Positions 33,639 to 43,124 of a stretch of 64,000 nt of DNA are shown here, piece after piece. The DNA comes from Streptomyces sp. NBC_00190 (lineage in GTDB: Bacteria; Actinomycetota; Actinomycetes; Streptomycetales; Streptomycetaceae). The notes beneath the pieces are model-generated. The model worked only from the letters and a program-made list of their open reading frames with translations, ran no database searches and was not told the origin of the DNA. The first letter of the stretch is position 1. Every line of letters starts with the position of its first letter. The DNA lies in the NCBI RefSeq assembly GCF_036203305.1, contig NZ_CP108131.1:4154001-4218000 (forward strand), given 5' to 3'. The position numbers and the translations under genes are program-made.

Positions 33639-34442
33639 ATGCCTCTGCTCTACGTGACCGACCTGGCGTACCCGGCGCGCGGCCGCCGGTACTGCGACGA
33701 GGACATATTCCTCACGTCCCGGCTGCGCGCCCGCTTCGACCTGGCCCTGTGCCACCCCGAGGACGCGGAGGCACTCCTGCCGCTGGGCTTCGACGCGGTG
33801 ATCGTCCGCAACAGCGGCCCGGTCCTGCACTACCAGCAGGCCTACGACTCCTTCCGCGCCGCCGCGCTCGCCGCCGGCACCCGGGTCTACAACCCGCTGA
33901 CCGGCCGCGGCGACATGGCGGGCAAGCAGTACCTCCTCGACCTGACGGCCGCCGGCTACCCGGTGATCCCGACGATCGACGACCCGGCGCGGCTGCCGGA
34001 GCTGCCGCAGGTGCCCCAGTACGCGGTCAAGCCCAAGCAGGGCGCCGACTCCATCGGCCTCACCTTCACCGCCGACCCGACCGGCCCGGCGGGGGAGATC
34101 CTCATCCAGCCGCGCATCGACTTCGCGTACGAGGTGTCCTTCTACTTCGTCGACGACGCCTTCCAGTACGCCCTCTACGCACCCGACCCGGCCCGGCGCT
34201 GGGAGCTCGTGCCCTACGCCCCGACCGACGCGGACCTGGCCTTCGCCCGCGCCTTCGTCGCCTGGAACACCCTCTCCCACGGCATCCAGCGGGTGGACGC
34301 CTGCCGGGCCCCTTCGGGCGAACTCCTGCTGGTCGAGCTGGAGGACCTGAACCCGTACCTCTCCCTGGACCTCGTCCCGGCCGACGTCCAGGACCGCTTC
34401 ATCACATCGCTCACGGAATCTCTCCACTCCTTCCTGACCTGA
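33639..34442 (+). CDS. ATP-grasp domain protein
   Basis: Protein of 267 residues. The ATP-grasp core runs from about 95 (GDMAGKQYLLDLTAAGYPVI) through QYAVKPKQGADSIG (ATP-binding Lys) and ILIQPRIDFAYEVSFYFVDD to LLLVELEDLNPYLSLDLV, where Glu and Asn bind metal. The target acid/amine pair is unknown. A -10-like TAGGTT lies 6 bp before the ATG, suggesting a leaderless mRNA. Confidence 0.82.
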   Translation: MPLLYVTDLAYPARGRRYCDEDIFLTSRLRARFDLALCHPEDAEALLPLGFDAVIVRNSGPVLHYQQAYDSFRAAALAAGTRVYNPLTGRGDMAGKQYLLDLTAAGYPVIPTIDDPARLPELPQVPQYAVKPKQGADSIGLTFTADPTGPAGEILIQPRIDFAYEVSFYFVDDAFQYALYAPDPARRWELVPYAPTDADLAFARAFVAWNTLSHGIQRVDACRAPSGELLLVELEDLNPYLSLDLVPADVQDRFITSLTESLHSFLT

Positions 34443-34470
34443 TGTCAGAGGCGGGTGCGAGGCTCGGTCC

Positions 34471-34998
34471 ATGGACAAGCAGACCTTCTGGAAGCTGATC
34501 GACACGGCCCGCGCGCAGGCGCCGGACGACCAGGTGGCGGAGCACGCGGCGGCGCTGCTCGCCCGCCTCCCGGAGGCGGAGATAGCCGCGGCCCAGCAGG
34601 TGCTGTGGGACCTGCTGGCGGAGTCCTACCGCAGCCCGCTCTGGGCCGCGGCCTACGTGATCAACGGCGGCTGCTCGGACGACGGCTTCGACTACTTCCG
34701 GGGCTGGCTGCTCACCCAGGGCGAGGCGGCCTTCGAGGCGGCCCTGGCCGACCCCGACTCCCTGGCGGCCCACCCGCCGGTCCGCGAGGCCGCGGCGCAG
34801 GGCCTGGAGCTGTGGGACGAGGAGGCGCTGTCCATCGCCTGGACCGCGTACGAGGCCGCCACCGGCCACGAACTCCCCTCGGACTCCTTCACGATCAGCT
34901 ACCCGCCCCTGGACCCGTCCTGGGACTTCGACTTCGACGACGAGGACGAGATCACGGCCCGGCTGCCGCGCCTGAGCGCCCTTTTCGACTACTCGTAG
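34471..34998 (+). CDS. DUF4240 domain protein
   Basis: Protein of 175 residues. FWKLIDTAR near the start, AAYVINGGCSDDGFDYFRGWL in the middle, and DEDEITARLPRLSALF at the end are characteristic of DUF4240. Function is unknown. It lies 28 bp behind the ATP-grasp gene and overlaps the convergent PPOX gene by 10 bp. Confidence 0.87.
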   Translation: MDKQTFWKLIDTARAQAPDDQVAEHAAALLARLPEAEIAAAQQVLWDLLAESYRSPLWAAAYVINGGCSDDGFDYFRGWLLTQGEAAFEAALADPDSLAAHPPVREAAAQGLELWDEEALSIAWTAYEAATGHELPSDSFTISYPPLDPSWDFDFDDEDEITARLPRLSALFDYS

Positions 34999-35660
34999 CG
35001 GTGGAGCAGGGACTCGCGCTCGTGCCGCTGGATCTCCTCGATCGTCAGACCGGGGAGATCCAGGTGGGAGAGCGTGACCTCGGCGGAGCTCGGAACGGCG
35101 TCCTCGGCGAGCCACTGCGCGGGCTTCCACGCGTCGCTGCGCAGGAATGCCTTCGGGCAGTGCTGGTAGGCCTCCTCGACCTCCACCACGATCGCGCTGC
35201 GCGGGGGCTTGCCGACGGCGGTCAGCTGCTCCAGCAGACGCGGATCGGCGGACACGCAGGCCCTTCCGTTCACGCGCAGCGTCGTGGCCCGGCCGGGGAT
35301 GACGAAGATCAGCCCGGCCCGGCCCGTCTCCACGATGTTGTGGGAGGAGTCGAGCCGCTTGTTGCCGGTGGCGTCGGGAATGGCGAGGGTGAACTCGTCC
35401 AGGACGGCCACGAATCCGGGCGGACCGCCCCGGGGCGTCACGTCGCAGCGGCCGTCGGCGCCGGCGCTCGCGACGAACACCAACGACGATCGCCCGATGA
35501 CCGCACGGGCGGCGTCGTGGATCCGGTCCACGGCCTTGCGCCGGACCAGCTCGCTCGGCTCCTCGTAGAGCTCCCGCAACTGGGCCGTGCTCCGGACGGC
35601 GGTGGCGTTCACGGCATCGAATATCCGCCCGCTCGGCGGCGTGGTGGCTGTCACGTACAC
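34989..35660 (-). CDS. FMN-dependent pyridoxamine-phosphate-oxidase-like protein
   Basis: Split-barrel protein of 223 residues. Key parts are FVASAGADGRCDVTPRGGPPG, VLDEFTLAIPDATGNKRLDS, GRAGLIFVIPGRATTLRVNG and VEVEEAYQHCPKAFLRSDAW. These match the MSMEG_1061-type FMN-dependent PPOX family. The substrate is unknown. The start is a GTG at 35660. Confidence 0.87.
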   Translation of the reverse strand: MYVTATTPPSGRIFDAVNATAVRSTAQLRELYEEPSELVRRKAVDRIHDAARAVIGRSSLVFVASAGADGRCDVTPRGGPPGFVAVLDEFTLAIPDATGNKRLDSSHNIVETGRAGLIFVIPGRATTLRVNGRACVSADPRLLEQLTAVGKPPRSAIVVEVEEAYQHCPKAFLRSDAWKPAQWLAEDAVPSSAEVTLSHLDLPGLTIEEIQRHERESLLHRYE

Positions 35661-35683
35661 GCACGCTACCGGGTGATCACGAC

Positions 35684-36238
35684 CTAGAGCCCGCTGGTGT
35701 CGAGGTCGATCCCGAACGGCTCCGGCAGCCGCACCGGCGTCCCGAACGGGTGCGGACCGTCCACCTTCGTGTATCCGAGCCGCCCGGGGTCGGTGAACAC
35801 CGTGACCGTCTTCTCCATGCGGTCGACCAGCAGGTAGAGGGGCGCGCCGTACTCCGCGTACCGCTTGCGCTTGACGACGCGATCGGTTTCGGCGTTGGAC
35901 TCGGAGGTGACCTCGACGACGAGCAGCACCTGGTCCGGCAGGAGGGCGCTGCCCCCCTTCGCCAGCGCCTTGGGAACGACGGCAAGATCAGGCACGTACC
36001 AATTCGGCGAGCCTGGCAGGTCCAGGTTGCCAGAGCCGGTGACGCAGTCCAGTTCCTTGACCCGCGGCCGGATCTGATCGCGAATCTCTTCGGCTGCGTT
36101 CTCGTGGTCCCAGCTCGGCGTCACGTTGCTGATGACCCCTTCCACGATCTCGGTGCGGTCTCCGCTGTGGTGCTGGATGGCGTACTTCAGGGCGCGCTCG
36201 GGATCGATGCCCTCGCTGTAGTCGTGCGCGGTGGTCAT
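35684..36238 (-). CDS. Uma2-family protein (PD-(D/E)XK nuclease-like)
   Basis: Protein of 184 residues of the Uma2/DUF820 family, abundant in Streptomyces. The nuclease-like core shows WYVPDLAVVP (Asp), LLVVEVTSESNAETDRVVKR (Glu-x-Thr, Lys) and YAEYGAPLYLLVDR. Catalytic function has not been firmly shown for most members. The ATG at 36238 follows GGAGGAGGCG. Confidence 0.88.
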   Translation of the reverse strand: MTTAHDYSEGIDPERALKYAIQHHSGDRTEIVEGVISNVTPSWDHENAAEEIRDQIRPRVKELDCVTGSGNLDLPGSPNWYVPDLAVVPKALAKGGSALLPDQVLLVVEVTSESNAETDRVVKRKRYAEYGAPLYLLVDRMEKTVTVFTDPGRLGYTKVDGPHPFGTPVRLPEPFGIDLDTSGL

Positions 36239-36343
36239 TCCGGACGCCTCCTCCTTTGCTTACTGCGACCAGACTCCCACGGGGTCCCGCCGCCCGTCGT
36301 CACCCCTGCGGGTGCACGTGTCCGGGGGTGGCAAGCTTGAAAC

Positions 36344-38194
36344 ATGAACGATGCTGCCCCGGCGCCCACCCCCGCGCCCGCGCCCCGCCGACGTGCCCGT
36401 GTCCGTGCCCCCGAGCTGATCGGCAAGGGGGGCTGGCTGAACACCGGGGGCAAAGAGCTGAGCCTCGCCGACCTGCGAGGTAAGTGCGTTGTTGTCGATT
36501 TTTGGACCTTCTGCTGCATCAACTGCCTGCACGTCCTCGACGAGCTGCGCGAGCTGGAGGAGAAGCACCGCGACACCGTCGTGATCATCGGCGTGCACTC
36601 GCCGAAGTTCGCGCACGAGGCCGAGCACGCCTCCGTCGTCGATGCCGTCGAGCGGTACGAGGTGCACCACCCCGTGCTGGACGACCCGGAGCTCGCGACC
36701 TGGAAGCAGTACGCCGTACGGGCCTGGCCCACGCTCGTCGTGATCGACCCCGAGGGGTACGTCGTCGCGCAGCACGCCGGTGAAGGGCACGCGCACGCCA
36801 TCGAGCGGCTCGTCGAGGAGCTGGAGGCCGTGCACGAGGCCAAGGGGACGCTGCGGCGCGGCGACGGGCCGTACGTGGCGCCCGAGGCCGTGGCGAGCGA
36901 CCTGCGGTTCCCCGGGAAGGCGCTGCTCCTGCCCTCCGGGAACTTCCTGGTGTCGGACTCGACGCGGCACCAGCTCGTGGAGCTGGCCGCCGACGGGGAG
37001 AGCGTCGTACGGCGCGTCGGCAGCGGGAAGCGCGGCTTCACCTCCGACAGCTTCAGCGAGCCGCAGGGGCTGGCGCTGCTGCCCGACGGGACCGTCGTCG
37101 TCGCCGACACGGTCAATCACGCGCTGCGCCGCTTCGACCCGGCCACCGGGACCGTCGAGACCGTGGCCGGCACCGGCCGGCAGTGGTGGCAGGGCTCGCC
37201 CACCTCCGGCTCCGCGCTGGAGGTGGACCTGTCCTCGCCGTGGGACGTGGCCTGGTGGCAGGGCCGGGTGTGGATCGCGATGGCCGGCGTCCACCAGCTG
37301 TGGACCTGGGACCCGCAGACCAACACGGTCGAGGTCGCGGCCGGGACGACCAACGAGGGACTCCTCGACGGGCCCGCCGCCGAGGCCTGGTTCGCCCAGC
37401 CCTCCGGCCTCGCGGCCGCCGGGGACCGGCTGTGGATCGCCGACTCCGAGACGAGCGCCCTGCGGTACGTCCACCCCACCGGCACCGGCACCGGCTACGA
37501 GGTCGTGTCCGCCGTCGGTACCGGGCTCTTCGACTTCGGCCACCGGGACGGGGACGCGGGCCAGGCCCTGCTCCAGCACCCGCTCGGGGTGACCGCCCTG
37601 CCCGACGGCTCGGTCGCGGTGTGTGACACGTACAACCACGCGCTGCGCCGCTACGACCCCGCCACCGGCGAGGTTTCGACGCTCGCCACCGACCTGCGCG
37701 AGCCGAGCGACGCCGTGCTGGTCGACGACGACATCGTGGTCGTCGAGTCCGCCCGGCACCGGCTGACCCGGCTGCGCCTCCCGGAGGAGGCGGTACGGGT
37801 GGACTCGGTCGCCCATCGGACCCAGCGCGCCGCCACCGAGGTGGCCCCGGGCACGCTCCGCCTCGACGTGGTCTTCCAGGCCCCGAGCGGGCAGAAGCTC
37901 GACACCCGCTACGGGCCCTCGACGCGCCTGCTGGTCTCCTCGACCCCGCCCGAGCTCCTCGCCGGCGGCGAAGGCGCCGGGACCGACCTGTTCCGGGAGC
38001 TCGCGCTGAACCCGGACGTCACCGAGGGCGTGCTGCACGTCTCCGCGATGGCGGCGTCCTGCGACGACGATCCGGCCAACGAGTACCCGGCCTGCCACGT
38101 CCACCAGCAGGACTGGGGGGTACCCGTGCGCGTCACCGACGGCGGCGCCGCCCGGCTGCCCCTCGTCCTCGCCGGGATGGACGACGAGGGGTAG
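36344..38194 (+). CDS. Thioredoxin-like/NHL-repeat protein
   Basis: Protein of 616 residues. A thioredoxin-like domain at about 25-165 carries the CxxC in FWTFCCINCLHVLDELREL. An NHL-repeat beta-propeller follows (LPDGTVVVADTVNHALRRFD, LWIADSETSALRYV, VCDTYNHALRRYDP), then a C-terminal beta domain resembling the NHLRC2 tail. No signal peptide is present, so it is probably cytosolic, like human NHLRC2. The role is unknown. Confidence 0.92.
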   Translation: MNDAAPAPTPAPAPRRRARVRAPELIGKGGWLNTGGKELSLADLRGKCVVVDFWTFCCINCLHVLDELRELEEKHRDTVVIIGVHSPKFAHEAEHASVVDAVERYEVHHPVLDDPELATWKQYAVRAWPTLVVIDPEGYVVAQHAGEGHAHAIERLVEELEAVHEAKGTLRRGDGPYVAPEAVASDLRFPGKALLLPSGNFLVSDSTRHQLVELAADGESVVRRVGSGKRGFTSDSFSEPQGLALLPDGTVVVADTVNHALRRFDPATGTVETVAGTGRQWWQGSPTSGSALEVDLSSPWDVAWWQGRVWIAMAGVHQLWTWDPQTNTVEVAAGTTNEGLLDGPAAEAWFAQPSGLAAAGDRLWIADSETSALRYVHPTGTGTGYEVVSAVGTGLFDFGHRDGDAGQALLQHPLGVTALPDGSVAVCDTYNHALRRYDPATGEVSTLATDLREPSDAVLVDDDIVVVESARHRLTRLRLPEEAVRVDSVAHRTQRAATEVAPGTLRLDVVFQAPSGQKLDTRYGPSTRLLVSSTPPELLAGGEGAGTDLFRELALNPDVTEGVLHVSAMAASCDDDPANEYPACHVHQQDWGVPVRVTDGGAARLPLVLAGMDDEG

Positions 38195-38243
38195 CCCGGA
38201 CCGCGAACCCGGTGGCGCCGCGGCGCGCGGCCTTCCTGGGGGC

Positions 38244-39536
38244 TCAGTCCTCCAGGAAGGCCAGCAGGGCGTTCGCCAGCAGGAACGGGTCGTCCGCGCC
38301 GCACAGTTCGCGGGCGCTGTGCATCGAGAGGATCGCGACGCCGATGTCGACGGTCTGGATGCCGTGGCGGGCGGCCGTGATCGGGCCGATCGTCGTGCCG
38401 CACGGCATCGAGTTGTTGGAGACGAAGGTCTGCCACGGCACGCCGGCCCGCTCGCAGGCGCTGGCGAACACCGCGCGCCCGCTGCCGTCCGTCGCGTACC
38501 GCTGGTTGACGTTGACCTTCAGGATCGGTCCGCCGTTGGCCCGCGGGTGGTGCGAAGGGTCGTGCCGCTCCGCGTAGTTGGGGTGTACGGCGTGCCCGGT
38601 GTCGGAGGACAGGCAGATGGTGCCCGCGAAGGCGCGCGCCCGGTCCTCGTACGAGCCCCCGCGCGCGAAGACTGAACGTTCCAGCACGTTCCCCAGGAGC
38701 GGCCCGTCCGCGCCGGTGTCCGACTGCGAGCCGTTCTCCTCGTGGTCGAAGGCGGCCAGCACAGGGATGTGGTCGAGCTTCCCGGCGGTGGACGCGGCCG
38801 CCAGCGCGGCGACGCCCGCGTGCACCGACAGCAGGTTGTCCATCCGGGGACCGGCGAGCAGTTCGCGGTCGCGGCCGAGGTAGGCGGGGGGCTCGATCGA
38901 GTGGACCATCAGGTCCCAGCCGGCCACCGAGCCCTGCTCCAGGCCCTCTTCCTCCTCCAGGAACGCGATCAGGTCGCCTTCCTGGACATCTCCCAAACCC
39001 CAAATGGGCTGCATGTGCCGCTGCTTGTCGAGCTTGAGGCCGTCGCTGTTCACCGACCGGTCGAGGTGTACGGCGAGTTGGGGGACGCGCAGCAGCGCGC
39101 GGTCCACGTTCACCAGGCGCTCGGTGCCGTCCCGCAGGGTCAGCCGGCCGGCGAGGCCGAGGTCGCGGTCGAGCCAGGTGTTGAGCAGGGTGCCGCCGTA
39201 GATCTCGACGGCGATCTGCCGCCAGCCCTGTGAGCCCGTGTCGGGCAGCGGCTTGACCCGCAGGTTGGGCGAGTCGGTGTGCGCGCCGACGATCCGGAAC
39301 GGGGTGTGCGCGGCCGTGCCTTCGGGGACGAACCAGGCGATGAGCGCGCCGCCGCGGAGCACGAACTTGCCCCCGGTGCCCGCATCCCAGGCGTCCGTTT
39401 CCGACAACTGCCTGAAACCTGCCTTTTCCAGCCGCTCGGCCGCGTTGGCCACGGCGTGGTACGGCGACGGACTGGCCGTCAGGAAGGTCATCAGATCGTC
39501 GGTGTGGCCGCGGTCGAAGCGGGCGGGAGAGCTCAT
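38244..39536 (-). CDS. M18-family aminopeptidase
   Basis: Metallopeptidase of 430 residues. The metal and catalytic segments are VGAHTDSPNLRVKP (His, Asp), VLAAFDHEENGSQSDTGADG (Asp, Glu) and the C-terminal IGVAILSMHSARELCGADDP (His). These identify the M18 aspartyl/broad aminopeptidase family, which forms a tetrahedral dodecamer. The ATG at 39536 starts the conserved N-terminus (MTFLTASPSPYHAVANAAER). Confidence 0.94.
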   Translation of the reverse strand: MSSPARFDRGHTDDLMTFLTASPSPYHAVANAAERLEKAGFRQLSETDAWDAGTGGKFVLRGGALIAWFVPEGTAAHTPFRIVGAHTDSPNLRVKPLPDTGSQGWRQIAVEIYGGTLLNTWLDRDLGLAGRLTLRDGTERLVNVDRALLRVPQLAVHLDRSVNSDGLKLDKQRHMQPIWGLGDVQEGDLIAFLEEEEGLEQGSVAGWDLMVHSIEPPAYLGRDRELLAGPRMDNLLSVHAGVAALAAASTAGKLDHIPVLAAFDHEENGSQSDTGADGPLLGNVLERSVFARGGSYEDRARAFAGTICLSSDTGHAVHPNYAERHDPSHHPRANGGPILKVNVNQRYATDGSGRAVFASACERAGVPWQTFVSNNSMPCGTTIGPITAARHGIQTVDIGVAILSMHSARELCGADDPFLLANALLAFLED

Positions 39537-39637
39537 GTGGTTCACCTTAACGACGGTCGTGTACGCCATGGCCGGACTGCGGCGGATAGCCGAGGGTCGG
39601 GGACCGCGGGGTGTGTGATCTGCGGTCGCGTCGATTC

Positions 39638-40366
39638 TCAGCCCGGCGGGCGCTCGAATCTGCGGTGCAGTTGTCTGCGCTCGCCCCGGCGGATGCGCGG
39701 GAGCATCTCCGGGGTCTGCGCGGAGCGCTGCGCGCGTCTCTTGCGTCCGGCGCAGAAGATACAGGCCTCGCCGGGGGGTGCGTCGGGATCGATGGGCGCA
39801 CCGGGGTGCTCGGAGCAGCCCGAGGCGTTGCGGGGCCGGGACAGTTCGCGCGCGACGATGAAGGCGCGGTGGAGGTCGTCGGCGATGCGGACGAAGTCCT
39901 CGGCGGGTGAGGACAGGCTGAGGTGGAAGCGCTGGTCCTCGACCGTACGCAGGCACGCGCGCAGGGCCGGCAGCGTGTACGGGCCCTCGGGCACGGGGTA
40001 GCCGAGGCGCCGCTGCTCCCCGGCGGGTCCGGCCGTCCGGCCGCCCTGCAGCCGCCGGCCGAGGCGCCGCCGGTCGTTGCAGATGAGGCAGCGGCCCCAG
40101 CCTTCGGGCGCCTCGGGGTCGAGGGCGCCGTTGGGGTGCTCGGGGCAGCCGGTGTAGCTCTTGGCGGGTGCCAGCCCGGCGGCGGTCTGGAAGGCCACGT
40201 AGAGGGCGTCGGCGATCCCGTCGTACTCGGCGGGGTGCGAGCCGTCGTACAGCTCGCGCAGGTGGTCGCCGAGGCTGCCCAGGCTCGCCTGCAGCTCCTT
40301 GAGGGCGTACGGCCGCCCGGTGGGGACGGAGTACCCCCTGCTGCCGTGCTGATCCTGTGGACTCAT
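39638..40366 (-). CDS. Hypothetical protein with duplicated helical/zinc-ribbon module
   Basis: Not named, but clearly built as an internal duplication in 242 residues. Each half has a ~75-residue helical part (ELQASLGSLGDHLRELYDG; ALRACLRTVEDQRFHLSLSS) ending in a zinc-ribbon-like motif: CPEH with CLIC in the first and CSEH with CIFC in the second. Two zinc sites of type C-x2-H/C-x2-C are therefore expected. The tail is strongly basic. It may bind nucleic acid. The ATG at 40366 lacks a clear ribosome site. Confidence 0.72.
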   Translation of the reverse strand: MSPQDQHGSRGYSVPTGRPYALKELQASLGSLGDHLRELYDGSHPAEYDGIADALYVAFQTAAGLAPAKSYTGCPEHPNGALDPEAPEGWGRCLICNDRRRLGRRLQGGRTAGPAGEQRRLGYPVPEGPYTLPALRACLRTVEDQRFHLSLSSPAEDFVRIADDLHRAFIVARELSRPRNASGCSEHPGAPIDPDAPPGEACIFCAGRKRRAQRSAQTPEMLPRIRRGERRQLHRRFERPPG

Positions 40367-40438
40367 GCGTACGAGCGTCCCATGAACGACCGACAACGGG
40401 GGAAAGCCGCAGGACACAGGCCTGTGGCGAGGTACGGC

Positions 40439-40473
40439 AGCGGCCGGGCCCCCGTGCGGAGGACCCGGCCGCT
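40439..40473 (-). terminator. Terminator of the acyl-CoA dehydrogenase gene
   Basis: Perfect 10-bp arms AGCGGCCGGG (40439-40448) and CCCGGCCGCT (40464-40473), 23 bp behind the stop codon at 40497. Confidence 0.7.
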
Positions 40474-40496
40474 GGACGTTCGGTGCGCGGTGCGGG

Positions 40497-42323
40497 TTAG
40501 AACGCGGCCTCGTCGAGCTCCATGAGGGAGTTGTCGACGACCTCGGCCAGCTGGCGCTGGACCGAGACGCCCGGGAGGACCTCCGCGGCGAAGAACTTCG
40601 CGGCGGCGATCTTGCCGGTGTAGAACGGCACGTCCTTGGGGGAGGCGCCTCCCAGCTTCTCGGCGGCCACGGCCGCGCCCTTGAGCAGCAGGTATCCGAC
40701 GACCACGTCGCCGGAGGCCATCAGCAGGCGGGTGGTGTTCTGGCCGACCTTGTAGATGTTCTTGACGTCCTCGCCGGTGGCGGTGAGGTCGACGATCATC
40801 TGGCCGACGATGGCCTCCAGGTCCACGGCGGCCTTGGCGAGCGCGTCGCGGGCGCCGGCGAGCTCCTCGCCGCCGACGGCCTCGGCCAGGAACTTCTTGA
40901 TCGTCTCGGAGAGGACGTTCAGGGAGGCGCCCTGGTCGCGGACGATCTTCCGGAAGAAGAAGTCCTGGCCCTGGATGGCCGTGGTGCCCTCGTAGAGGGT
41001 GTCGATCTTGGCGTCGCGGATGTACTGCTCGATCGGGTACTCCTGGAGGTAACCGGAGCCGCCGAAGGTCTGCAGGGACTGCGCGAGCTGCTCGTACGAC
41101 TTCTCCGAGCCGTAGCCCTTCACGATCGGCAGGAGCAGGTCGTTCAGGCCGATGAGGGACGAGGCGTCCTCGCCCGCGGCCTGCGTCAGCTGGATCTCGT
41201 CCTGGACGGAGGCGGTGTACAGGACGAGGGCGCGCATGCCCTCGGCGTACGCCTTCTGCGTCATGAGCGAGCGGCGCACGTCGGGGTGGTGCGTGATGGT
41301 GACCTTGGGCGCGGTCTTGTCCATGAAGTTGGCCAGGTCCGGGCCCTGCACGCGCTCCTTGGCGTACTCCAGCGCGTTGAGGTAGCCGGTGGAGAGGGTG
41401 GCGATGGCCTTCGTGCCGACCATCATCCGGGCGAACTCGATGATCATGAACATCTGGCGGATGCCGTCGTGCTTGTCGCCGATCAGCCAGCCCTTGGCGG
41501 GGTGCTGGTCGCCGAAGGTCATCTCGCACGTGTTGGAGGCCTTGAGGCCCATCTTGTGCTCGACGTTCGTCGCGTAGACGCCGTTGCGCTCGCCCAGCTC
41601 GCCGGTCTCCCAGTCGAAGTGGAACTTCGGGACGAGGAAGAGGGACAGGCCCTTGGTGCCCGGGCCGTGGCCCTCGGGGCGCGCGAGGACGTAGTGGAGG
41701 ATGTTCTCCTCCATGTCGTGCTCACCGGAGGTGATGAACCGCTTCACGCCCTCGATGTGCCAGGAGCCGTCGGCCTGCTGGATCGCCTTGGTGCGGCCGG
41801 CGCCGACGTCCGAGCCGGCGTCCGGCTCGGTGAGGACCATGGTGGAGCCCCAGCGCTTCTCGACGGCTATCTGCGCGACCTTCTTCTGCGCCTCGTTGCC
41901 CTCTTCGAAGAGGATGCCGGCGAACGCCGGGCCGGAGGAGTACATCCAGATGGCCGGGTTCGAGCCGAGCAGCAGCTCCGCGTAGGCCCAGATGAGGGAG
42001 CGGGGCGAGGTGGTGCCGCCGATCTCCTCGGGCAGGCCCAGGCGCCAGTACTCCGAGTCCATGAAGGCTTCGTAGCTCTTCTTGAAGGAGGCCGGGACCG
42101 GCGCGGTGTTGGTGGCCGGGTCGAAGACCGGCGGGTTGCGGTCGGCGTCCGTGAAGGACTCGGCCAGCTCGTTCTCGGCGAGGCGGGTGAGCTCGGACAG
42201 GACGCTCTTGGCGGTCTCGGTGTCCATCTCCTCGAACGGACCGGTGCCGTACAGCTTGTCGCGGCCGAGCACCTCGAAGAGGTTGAACTCGATGTCGCGG
42301 AGATTCGACTTGTAGTGCCCCAT
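40497..42323 (-). CDS. Acyl-CoA dehydrogenase, long FadE5-like form
   Basis: Flavoprotein of 608 residues for the first oxidation of fatty acyl-CoA. The N-terminus ([20 protein letters not shown]) resembles mycobacterial FadE5. FAD-binding segments [20 protein letters not shown] and [13 protein letters not shown] lie in the centre, and [20 protein letters not shown] with [12 protein letters not shown] in the C-terminal helical domain. A further ~130-residue C-terminal extension is normal for this long class. The ATG at 42323 has two operator-like palindromes upstream. Confidence 0.93.
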   Translation of the reverse strand: MGHYKSNLRDIEFNLFEVLGRDKLYGTGPFEEMDTETAKSVLSELTRLAENELAESFTDADRNPPVFDPATNTAPVPASFKKSYEAFMDSEYWRLGLPEEIGGTTSPRSLIWAYAELLLGSNPAIWMYSSGPAFAGILFEEGNEAQKKVAQIAVEKRWGSTMVLTEPDAGSDVGAGRTKAIQQADGSWHIEGVKRFITSGEHDMEENILHYVLARPEGHGPGTKGLSLFLVPKFHFDWETGELGERNGVYATNVEHKMGLKASNTCEMTFGDQHPAKGWLIGDKHDGIRQMFMIIEFARMMVGTKAIATLSTGYLNALEYAKERVQGPDLANFMDKTAPKVTITHHPDVRRSLMTQKAYAEGMRALVLYTASVQDEIQLTQAAGEDASSLIGLNDLLLPIVKGYGSEKSYEQLAQSLQTFGGSGYLQEYPIEQYIRDAKIDTLYEGTTAIQGQDFFFRKIVRDQGASLNVLSETIKKFLAEAVGGEELAGARDALAKAAVDLEAIVGQMIVDLTATGEDVKNIYKVGQNTTRLLMASGDVVVGYLLLKGAAVAAEKLGGASPKDVPFYTGKIAAAKFFAAEVLPGVSVQRQLAEVVDNSLMELDEAAF

Positions 42324-42367
42324 GGCGACGGCTCCGTTAAGGCTCGGGGAGACAGGTTCCTCGTACA

Positions 42368-42403
42368 TACCAATCGGTAACGTAATGATGCTACCCGCGG
42401 GTA
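42368..42403 (-). promoter_or_regulatory. Paired TACC-N4-GGTA operators at the fadE promoter
   Basis: TACCAATCGGTA (42368-42379) and TACCCGCGGGTA (42392-42403) share TACC-N4-GGTA, with centres 24 bp apart. On the minus strand, TTATTA (about 42401-42406) and TACGTT (about 42378-42383) with 17-bp spacing form a possible promoter embedded between them. Confidence 0.65.
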
Positions 42404-42439
42404 ATAAGGCGCAACCCTTGGCGGGCAATGTGACCAGCG

Positions 42440-42802
42440 TCAAAGCTCGCACCAGACGGTCTTGCTGTCCGGGCCCTGCTCGACGCCCCAGCGCAGGGCT
42501 ACGGCGTCGAGCAGGGCCAGCCCCCGCCCGGACTCGTCGCCGTCGGTCGCCTGCCGCGGTACGGGCCACACCCGCGGCTCGGGATCGGTGAGCTCGACCC
42601 GCGTACGGGTTGCCCTTCCGGTGATCCGCAGGGTGACGGGCGTGCCTTCGCCGAGGTGGATGATCACGTTGGCCAGCAGCTCGCTGACGCAGAGCTCCGC
42701 GTCGGGGCAGGCCCGACCGTCCCCGAGGTGCTCGCGCACGGCGTGCCGCAGGAGCCGGGCCGCCTTCGGGGCGGCGAGCAGCCGGATGGTGAGGTCGTTC
42801 AC
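42440..42802 (-). CDS. Anti-sigma-factor-like ATP-binding protein (HATPase_c)
   Basis: Protein of 120 residues with a GHKL ATPase fold: N box in [19 protein letters not shown]1 box as [13 protein letters not shown], and G2 region [17 protein letters not shown]. This is the small actinobacterial RsbW/SpoIIAB-like type often found beside WhiJ-like genes. Its partner sigma factor or other protein is unknown. It overlaps the upstream 68-aa gene by 4 bp. Confidence 0.88.
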   Translation of the reverse strand: MNDLTIRLLAAPKAARLLRHAVREHLGDGRACPDAELCVSELLANVIIHLGEGTPVTLRITGRATRTRVELTDPEPRVWPVPRQATDGDESGRGLALLDAVALRWGVEQGPDSKTVWCEL

Positions 42803-43005
42803 CGGTCGCCCAGGGCGGTGGCGAGGAGCCGGGCGGTGGCCGGGTTGCAGTTGCCGAGGGCGATCAGGGGCGGGGTGCGGTGGCTACTGGCGTAGGAGGG
42901 GAGGTGGAGGTCGAGGGAGGGCAGCGTGATGCCGTGCGCGGCGAGGGCGGCGCGGAGCCGGGTGAGCGCCTCGATGGCCTCGCGGTCGTGGGTGTGGTCG
43001 CTCAT
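42799..43005 (-). CDS. Small hypothetical protein upstream of the anti-sigma-like ATPase
   Basis: Protein of 68 residues, not recognised. It begins with a helical segment ([20 protein letters not shown]) and ends with [13 protein letters not shown]. The 4-bp overlap with the ATPase gene and its own ATG behind AGGAAGG support it being real. It is divergent from the WhiJ-like gene. Confidence 0.65.
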   Translation of the reverse strand: MSDHTHDREAIEALTRLRAALAAHGITLPSLDLHLPSYASSHRTPPLIALGNCNPATARLLATALGDR

Positions 43006-43034
43006 GGGGGCCTTCCTGTTCCGGCATGTGCGGA

Positions 43035-43099
43035 CTGTGACGAACTGCTCACAGCCTGGCGGCGGTCGGCGTACCGTGGAAGGGTTTCTGGCTCCACGG
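43035..43099. promoter_or_regulatory. Inverted repeats in the whiJ-like divergent promoter
   Basis: CTGTGA-N8-TCACAG (43035-43054) and CCGTGGA-N12-TCCACGG (43074-43099) lie between the divergent small gene and the WhiJ-like regulator. Both are symmetric candidates for operator sites of the regulator. Confidence 0.5.
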
Positions 43100-43124
43100 T
43101 GCGAAGTGTGGAAGGCGGGCGATT

